Shown: in pieces, positions 63,826 through 64,000 of the stretch
Position numbering within the stretch: the first letter of the stretch is position 1
Layout of the letters: every line of letters begins with the position of its first letter
Notes under the pieces: generated by a model
The model's input: only the letters and a program-made list of their open reading frames with translations
Databases searched by the model: none
Told to the model about the DNA's origin: nothing
Translations under genes and position numbers: made by a program
NCBI GenBank assembly: GCA_023954135.1
Contig: JAMLIN010000003.1
Span: forward strand, 1 to 64,000
Reading direction: 5' to 3'
Length of the DNA: 64,000 nucleotides
DNA from: Burkholderiaceae bacterium
GTDB taxonomy: Bacteria; Pseudomonadota; Gammaproteobacteria; Burkholderiales; Burkholderiaceae_E

Positions 63826-64000
63826 ATGAGCGGTAATACGATGAGCTTCGCCCTGCCCGAAGCCCTGCGCGAGTATGTCGACCAGCGGGTGCAGTCCGGG
63901 CAGTACGGCAACACCAGCGAGTACCTGCGTGAACTGATCCGCCGCGACCAGGAAGAGCAGGCGAAGAAGCGCCTGCGCGAACTGATCGAGGAAGGGTTGA
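63826..64000 (+). CDS. ParD-like type II antitoxin (3' end beyond window)
   Basis: 58 codons visible, running off the right edge. MSFALPEALREYVDQRVQSG, then YGNTSEYLRELIRRDQEEQ, is the ribbon-helix-helix N-terminus of the ParD/CC2985 family, followed by KKRLRELIEEG. A ParE-type RelE-fold toxin gene is expected immediately beyond the window. A second ATG at 63841 is also a possible start. AT-rich leader with a dyad precedes it. Confidence 0.8.
   Translation, partial: MSGNTMSFALPEALREYVDQRVQSGQYGNTSEYLRELIRRDQEEQAKKRLRELIEEGL

Overview
The window is a GC-rich chromosomal segment with dense, mostly co-oriented operons. Several gene neighbourhoods point to a betaproteobacterium, most likely Burkholderiales: yicC / protein kinase / PP2C phosphatase / rph / rdgB / hemW, glnA-ntrB-ntrC, surE-pcm-nlpD, a Pil-Chp-like chemosensory cluster, and a valine-degradation operon divergent from a ScfR-type regulator. 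Nearly everything is intact. There is no phage, integron, transposase or CRISPR array. This placement is inferred from gene content and synteny, not from a marker-gene tree.

Layout. 1-3.1 kb (minus): surE, pcm, an NlpD-like lipoprotein and a 3'-5' exonuclease cut by the window edge; rpoS is not in its usual place after nlpD. 3.3-11.2 kb (minus): receiver protein, CheW-like, MCP, CheA-type hybrid kinase and a CBS protein. 11.3-13.4 kb (plus): O-acetylhomoserine sulfhydrylase and an alpha/beta hydrolase. 13.4-16.1 kb: YihY, DUF2069 and a DusA whose frame has no stop at its expected end. 16.1-19.6 kb (minus): transglutaminase and an ATP-grasp/alpha-E fusion. 19.9-22.4 kb (plus): LuxR-type response regulator, DsbA-fold isomerase, EamA transporter. 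22.4-29.3 kb (minus): tandem-domain TetR regulator and a dpp-type peptide ABC operon. 29.7-34.2 kb: acyl-CoA synthetase and hybrid histidine kinase, convergent onto a long palindromic repeat. 34.2-38.6 kb: tRNA-Ala, tRNA-Glu, folD, prlC, DUF1328, glutaredoxin-like protein. 38.6-44.9 kb: ScfR regulator and the valine/isobutyrate operon. 45.0-45.7 kb: RHH/PIN toxin-antitoxin pair. 45.9-50.5 kb: a putative organosulfur operon. 50.5-56.4 kb: xthA and the glnA-ntrBC locus. 56.4-64 kb: acyl-CoA synthetase, hemW, rdgB, rph, PP2C phosphatase, kinase, yicC, and the start of a ParD-like antitoxin.

The most interesting region is 45.9-50.5 kb. A 3-mercaptopropionate-dioxygenase-like enzyme, a family III CoA transferase and an atypical crotonase lie in one probable operon with a YeiH-type exporter. 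A LysR gene diverges from it across a perfect 22-bp palindrome. The gene set suggests oxidation of an organic thiol to a sulfinate, CoA activation, C-S cleavage and sulfite disposal. The acyl-CoA-dehydrogenase-like desulfinase of the known pathway is absent and a crotonase stands in its position.

Regulatory DNA is readable in several places: a sigma54 promoter with two NtrC-type dyads ahead of glnA, a sigma70 promoter ahead of the tRNA pair and another ahead of the dpp operon, an operator-like dyad ahead of the ScfR gene, and a dyad ahead of the toxin-antitoxin pair.
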